Assembly (NCBI GenBank): GCA_900128565.1
Contig: LT636326.1
Location: 1 to 10,247 of the forward strand
Direction: 5' to 3'
Source of the DNA: Stramenopiles sp. TOSAG23-6
Taxonomy: Eukaryota > Sar
Length of the DNA: 10,247 nt
Shown here: one piece after another, positions 1 through 6,400 of the stretch
Layout of the letters: each line of letters starts with the position of its first letter
Position numbering within the stretch: the stretch's first letter is position 1
The notes under the pieces: generated by a model
The model's input: the letters and a program-made list of their open reading frames with translations, nothing else
Database searches by the model: none
What the model was told of the DNA's origin: nothing
Position numbers and translations under genes: made by a program

Positions 1-421
1 CCCCCGAATGTATCAAGTCATGCTTCGTTGGCCTTCAAAAGGAACCTGACTGCGAGTTTATTGGCAAATGTGACATGACAAAATGTGATGATGTTACCAA
101 AACGCATCTTGAAGCTTACGTCAAGGGTGGTTGTCAAGATGACAAAGAAAAGCAACCATCTGATGATCAAACAAAAACTGACAAACCATCTGATGATCAG
201 TCAAAAAATGACAAAGAAAAACAATCGGATGATAACGGAACCCCCGAATGTATCAAGTCATGCTTCGTTGGCCTTCAAAAGGAACCTGACTGCGAGTTTA
301 TTGGCAAATGTGACATGACAAAATGTGATGATGTTACCAAAACGCATCTTGAAGCTTACGTCAAGGGTGGTTGTCAAGATGACAAAGAAAAGCAACCATC
401 TGATGATCAAACAAAAACTGA
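1..421 (+). repeat. 240-bp coding tandem repeat, two copies (second truncated)
   Basis: Bases 1-181 are identical to 241-421, including all silent sites. The period is 240 bp (80 codons), so the frame is kept. Each unit encodes a six-cysteine module with spacing C-x3-C-x9-C-x5-C-x4-C-x15-C, beginning ECIKSC, followed by a hydrophilic linker rich in Asp, Lys, Gln and Ser with two SDDQ motifs. The linker after the second copy leaves the repeat at base 422. The left edge of the window falls inside the array, so more copies may lie upstream. Perfect identity implies a recent duplication, gene conversion, or an assembly duplication. Confidence 0.97.
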
Positions 422-3400
422 TCTAAGCAAACCTGCAGAAGGTTATCGTGATCTCATTAATAAAGTTGACCCATCAAAATGTAGCGTTGATAAATGTAAA
501 TCAGATTTATGTTGCGACGCACATAAAGCGTTGAAGGAATTACAGACTAATAAAAGTGCATACATTGCATTTGTGGCAAAGGCGAAAGCAAAAGAAAACG
601 ATAAAATGAAGTTTTGTCTAGATATACTCAATATTAAGGGAGATCCAGATCATTTTTTTAAGTGTCTTTCAAATATTTGTATGTCCTGTTATGAAACTGA
701 AACTTCAAGTGGTAAAGACGAGGAAGAGAAAGTTATTGTGCCTGAAAGTGAGTCAGACAAACGTAATGCGTGTGCAAAGCACATAGTATCGTATTGTAAA
801 TCCCAAAATGGAAGCGACGATGCATGCAAAACTAGTTCTTGTGATTTCAAGAAACAAGATGGCGTGGATTCACCCTGTGATAGCGGTGTTTGTGGTGGAT
901 TGTATGAAAATGCATATCTTGGTTCTAGTGGAAGTGGAGCTTGCACTAAACTCCGTGCAGATATTGTAAAAGAATACGCTAAAAACAACATGATTCTACC
1001 AAAAAAGGGATCTTCTATATATGAAACTATGCTCGGACGAAATCAAATTACTGGCAAAGAAGTTGTAGGATTACCAAACATTTCAGCAGATTTGCTTGCA
1101 ACTTGTAAAAGCGCTACTCATTCTGAAAGCATACAGTGCTTCGACAAAGTTGTAGCATATTGTAACACGGAAAAAGGATGGCATTCACCAGAGTGTGCAG
1201 CTGAGAGTGTATGCGGTGATGGATTTATTACTTGGGGTGAAGTCTGTGATGATGGCGATAATCCCGTTGGAAGTGAGTTCGATGGATGTGGTTCTACATG
1301 CGACANGATCGATGAGAACTTTGTGTGTCCATATCCGGGCAAGCCATGCGAAGTCTGTACACGAGAAAAGGCATCTTCAAAGAGTGTTCCATGTCCATTT
1401 TGTCTAAATGAAAAACTATCATCGAAGGCAAGTCCTTGTACTTTCGAACAATGCCAAAAAGCAGCATGTGAAACTGCCGCTTGCAAGTTTAAAGCTGCCA
1501 CTGAATGTGACAATTACGTTAAAAATTATTGTAAAGAATTAAAGGACTTAGGTAAATATGACCCAGGTTGTTCTTCATGGGAGCCAACCGCTCCAAAGCA
1601 TCAGAAACCAGTAATTCCAAACGGCAAACCATTTACTAAATATCAGGGACCTGATAAAAGTATACCAGCTTGTGTTTACGAAATTGCATCAATCACTTTG
1701 CCTCATGGGCACTACCGTGGATTTGAGTTTGCACTTATTGAATGTAACTTCGAAGACATGAGTAAAGGTCCATCAAAACCTGGTGATACTACACCAAAAG
1801 TTGAATATTTCAGTCCTGTAGATTATCTATCAACAGATCAAAAATCCGCTTTATCCGCCAATGCTTTGAAAAAGTTAGAAGAACAAGCAGCACACAAAAA
1901 AAAGACCCTTGTTCCACTGACTGAACTCACAGAAACTGAACTATTTGCGTATTCCGATCCGTCACTTACTGGTGATGGAGACTCCAACTCTGTCGGTGAC
2001 GAGTCTGCGTTCTACACTGAAATTGCTGCTTTATATCATGGAAAACCTGATAGAAATTGGGGTGATGAAAATCGCGAGGATGATAAATGTTCACGCATGC
2101 CTGGGTTTAGATCGAGATCTCATCATGGAGGAGCTCTTATTGCTGTTCCTCCATCAGATGATATTTTACAATATGCATTGCGGTCTGAGTTATACAGAGC
2201 AAAATGGAATCTAAAGAATGGACATGGTGATCATCTCAAAGAATTTTCTGGTTTGAATGTCAAATCCTCAACAGAAACTCCAAATAAAAAGGATGGTGTG
2301 TACCAAGCATATATCAAACTCAGTGAAACTGAACTTCAATGGCGTGGAGGAAAGATGGTTGAAGTAAAACGCGAAGAAAGGTATCACGATGATGCATGTA
2401 ACGATGATGAATGTATGTCTTTAAGAAAACATCTTGACTCAGGAAATGCCGTACTTAATACTGGTAGTGCTTTATATCGATCGACTTGTGAAGACAGCGA
2501 CTGTGAAGATAAATTAGCACCTTGCAAAACACTTGCATTGAATAAAATGGAGCCAAATAGGTTTGAACGATGTCAAGAGGGTAAACCGTGTCCTCTTGAT
2601 GCGGCGAATGTAGTCAGAACAAATGCAATTAAGAATCTCGTTAATGCTGACATTTCTTCATGGGGCTCNTTANTACAACATTTGTTTCGTGCTGCCGCAG
2701 CTTCAAATGCATCGATATTCCGTGAATTGAATGCAATGTCGACTTCAGTATTGGGCAAGAATGTAGGCACTGAGAAGCTTACACGCGAACGTCGAGATTA
2801 TTGCGAACACGAAGAATATTCTTTTAACGTAGAAAAAAAGAGTTATGAGCAAAATACTACTTGGTTTGAAGATCCTTGCTGTAATCGAGAACTACAAGAC
2901 ACTCAATGCTGTGCACCAAAAACTGTAACTGAATCCTTTGTAGTTCCAAAGTGTGCTGACAATGACAAATCTTTAAAATGTGTTGATGAAAAGATCAAGC
3001 GTTATTGTCCCGGTGATTTGTCAATTGCTAAGGGTGCTTTGGTAAGTAAATTTGCAAGTGACCAGGAAACCGCACGAAAAATAAAATCTGGCCAAGTACT
3101 GAAATTGGATAGTAAACAGTTTGAAGAAACTTGGATGTTTGAGCACAAGTGCAGAAGTAAAATGGATGCAGAAGACGTGACGTGCAAAAAAGATTCGGAT
3201 TGTTATTGTTCTAAAAGTACATGCGACACAAGAGAAAAACGATGCACCACAGATCCTTCTGATGAAATAGCTTGTTATGCGGAATGTTTCTTGAACGAGT
3301 ATGGATCTAAAAATGTGTTTTTGGTAGAACATCTTCTACAGCAGTGGCAAAGTAAAGTGGAGTCGGATACTCGCATTGGTGTAGTGGATTTATTTGAAAC

Positions 3401-6400
3401 AGATGATTCTGGCGTGAAAGATGATAGTTTGGAAAAATTTGTCGGATTATGGAATGAAAAAATGACGGCTGATGGTTGTGTAGGTCATGATGACTGGAGC
3501 CCAGAAATTGGACAGTCGGGAGTTCGTGAAGTTTGTAATGATTCGTGCCTTAATGAGAATGTTTGCTACAACCACCACGTAAGAGAACAGTGGAATCGTA
3601 ATAAAGCAAAGGAAAATAATGGTCATCATCATTGGGTAAATATGGATACCAAAACTCATTGCATGGAAAACGCTCCTGAAGGCTCTAAATGGGTTTCATA
3701 TTCTGATGGTCACGGAGAGTGTGTTCTTCCGTATACTGGCGTTGTTGCATGTTCTGACAGTCATAAATGTCGGGAAGATTGTTGGAATATATGCAAAGAT
3801 GAAACGGCATGCAAAGAAGCAAATGGAACTTGGTTCCTTGAAGAAGGTAGAGGTCAATGTTGTCCTAATGGAAAATACGTACGAGAACCCGAAAATGAGC
3901 ATTTTGGTCGAGGAAAGTATTGTTCGCATTTAGCTCCAGATCAAGAGGTTGGCTGGCATATCAGAGATGAGACCTGTTGTGAAGCAGCAGGTGGAACTTG
4001 GCACTACAATCCTAGAGGGGATTATTATGAATGTTGTACAGGTGTGTGGAAAGAGGAATCAAAGGGACACAGTGCACATTGTTCTTACCACGCCGATACA
4101 TGGGAACAATGCCATACATGTGTAGACAAATGCAAGTCTAGTTTTGAAAAATGTAGAGAATGTGAAACTAAACGAGATACATGTTGCAAAGACGAAGTTA
4201 TAAGCCAAAATAAAGATGCATGTCTTTCCNAGAAGCGTTGTAATAATGAAGAAATCCATTATCACGTCGGTGAATGTTTTGATGGCAATGATCAGAAAAT
4301 TGCAAGTATAAAATATCCTTGGGAATGTCGTACGCGTCGTTATGAAGAAAGTAACTTGATTCGAGAAGGTATGGATCACGGATCCCCTGCAAAGGTAAAA
4401 TCAAACATTCGTTGGGTTGTACCCTCAGAAGCTTGTACGAGTGAAAAACCATTTTGTTCAAATCTTTGGGGCTGGCCCGAAAGTCGACCATCTAGGTGTA
4501 CCCTTCATGGACACCCATTCAGTTCAGAAAGTTCATGCAAATTATTAACCGGTACAGAATTCAAGCATGGTCAATGTTATTTTATTGGTGGCGTCTCGGA
4601 TAAAGCTGACTGTGTTGCCAAAGTAGCAAATTCTGTCAACGAGTATTTAAAAACTCAAAATGGTAAACGNCGATTGGAGGCAACCGGGGATGTACAAACT
4701 GGAGATGGTGATCCGTCTATGACTAANGAGAAGGAAAAACAATCTGATGATAACGGACCCCCAGAATGTATCAAGTCATGCTTCGATGGCCTTCAANAGG
4801 AACCCGACTGCGAGTNTATTGGCAAATGTGACAGNACAAANTGTGATGATGCCACCAAAACGTATCTTGAAGCTTANGTCAAGGGTGGTTGTAAAGATGA
4901 CAAAGAAAAGCAGATGGATGTACAAACTGGAGATGGTGACGACCCTAGCAAGGAAGGTGGAAAATCTGAAGATGGAAATGAAAAACCTCAAGATGGAAAT
5001 GGTGAAAAACCTCAAGATGGAAATGGTGAAAAACCTCAAGATGGAAATGAAAAACCTCAAGATGGAAATGGTGAAAAATCTCAAGATGGAAATGAAAAAC
5101 CTCAAGATGGAAATGGTGAAAAACCTCAAGATGAAAATGAAAAACTAACGGGTGGTGAAATTTCAGCTGATCAAATTGCTAATTGTGTCGCTGATATGAA
5201 AGAGGAGAACGCCCCACAAACGAGTACTGGGGAAAAAGCACTTCACTCATGGTCAGCTACATCATGTGACATCAAAGTAGATCGTGAAATTGACAACTTG
5301 TATTTACATGTAAGATTCGAGCCTTCTTCTTTTAACAACAAAGAACAATGTGAACAAGGGATGTGTGAATACTTAAATAACAAGTATGGATGGGCTGGTT
5401 GGTCATCGGATCAGTGTGAAAAGTTTTCCGAAGGTGGGTGCTCCAGGCATTGTTTTCAAGGATGTAAGTCTCATAAGAATGGAGCATGTTTCAAAAAAAA
5501 TCCCGAATCACAAAAATATGACTTTGTTGGCCTTCAAAGTGAAAATACATATGATTCGGACCAAAAAAAATGTACGAATAAACAAGGGGGTGAAAAGACC
5601 GACGTTTTGTCTGAAGATGAATGTAAAAAAACGTGTGTAAGTTCTGAATTATTTACTTGTCCTACAGTTACATCTGATACTGATGAAAATCGTGAGAAAT
5701 GTGAATCAAATCCTTGGAATCATGAGGAGCACAAGCATGGTGTGTCTAAAAATGGTTTACCTGAATCAGTAAATGAAGAGCTTCACTGCCATATGTCTCA
5801 CGAACCTTGTGCAACAAAGGAACTTTGNGAGGCTGAAGGTCATTGTAACGACGAATGGCAGATGACTACAGAAATTTGTGATGATGCTGGGTGGACTCTT
5901 GGTGATAAGATGCACGGCACTGTTTGTGAAGGATCAGGTAAAACTGAGACTTGTAAAGAAGTGGAATGTAAGAAGAGGACAAAGATCCGTGGTGTTTGTG
6001 TCGACGTAAATACCCACCACTGTAAAGAAGGACGGTTACATCATATGTTTGGATGTCGTGTTGTCGGCAAAGTATCCCAGACCAAATGCGAAAGTGAAGG
6101 GTATAAATGGTATGAGCCATCTAAAACCAAGACAGAATGCTTGTCGCGGATGGGTTGTGTTGATGATACCGAAGGTTGGCAGCGTAAACGTTTAATAACC
6201 AAAGCTGAATGTGATAAATGCGCAGGAGGAGTAGGNGTGATGGCGCCATTTTTCCGTTGGCATGGCGGAGTTTGGGGTATTGCTAAACCGAGACCATTAA
6301 AGTGGCATGATTCCTTGGGCATCAAATCTACTAATACTTGGGGCAAGACTCAGGCTTCATATAAGCTGGAATCTGAGCTCGCAAAACCAGTATTGAAGAC

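Noticed and set aside
75-77. ATG at 75 as the true start of the giant protein
   Set aside because: The frame is open to base 3, and this Met is inside the six-Cys repeat; the identical Met recurs at 315. There is no signal peptide after it.
1-420. CRISPR array
   Set aside because: The repeats are long, coding and in frame, with no alternating unique spacers; the genome is eukaryotic.
645-680. GDPH-type adhesive motif of diatom mucilage proteins
   Set aside because: The sequence has Gly-Asp-Pro-Asp-His rather than Gly-Asp-Pro-His, and nothing around it resembles that domain.
1118-1513. 131-codon minus-strand ORF
   Set aside because: It is antisense to the DUF4215-like module and is Ser/His-rich in the way typical of a mirror frame of Cys-rich coding.
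1965-2005. EF-hand-like calcium loop (GDGDSNSVGDE)
   Set aside because: The 12th-position acidic residue and flanking helices are missing; it is more likely an acidic linker.
4776-5129. Overlapping ORFs on both strands across the minisatellite
   Set aside because: Periodic frames are opened by the repeat itself; the products are simple repeats such as MKNLKME or RFFTISIL with no support.
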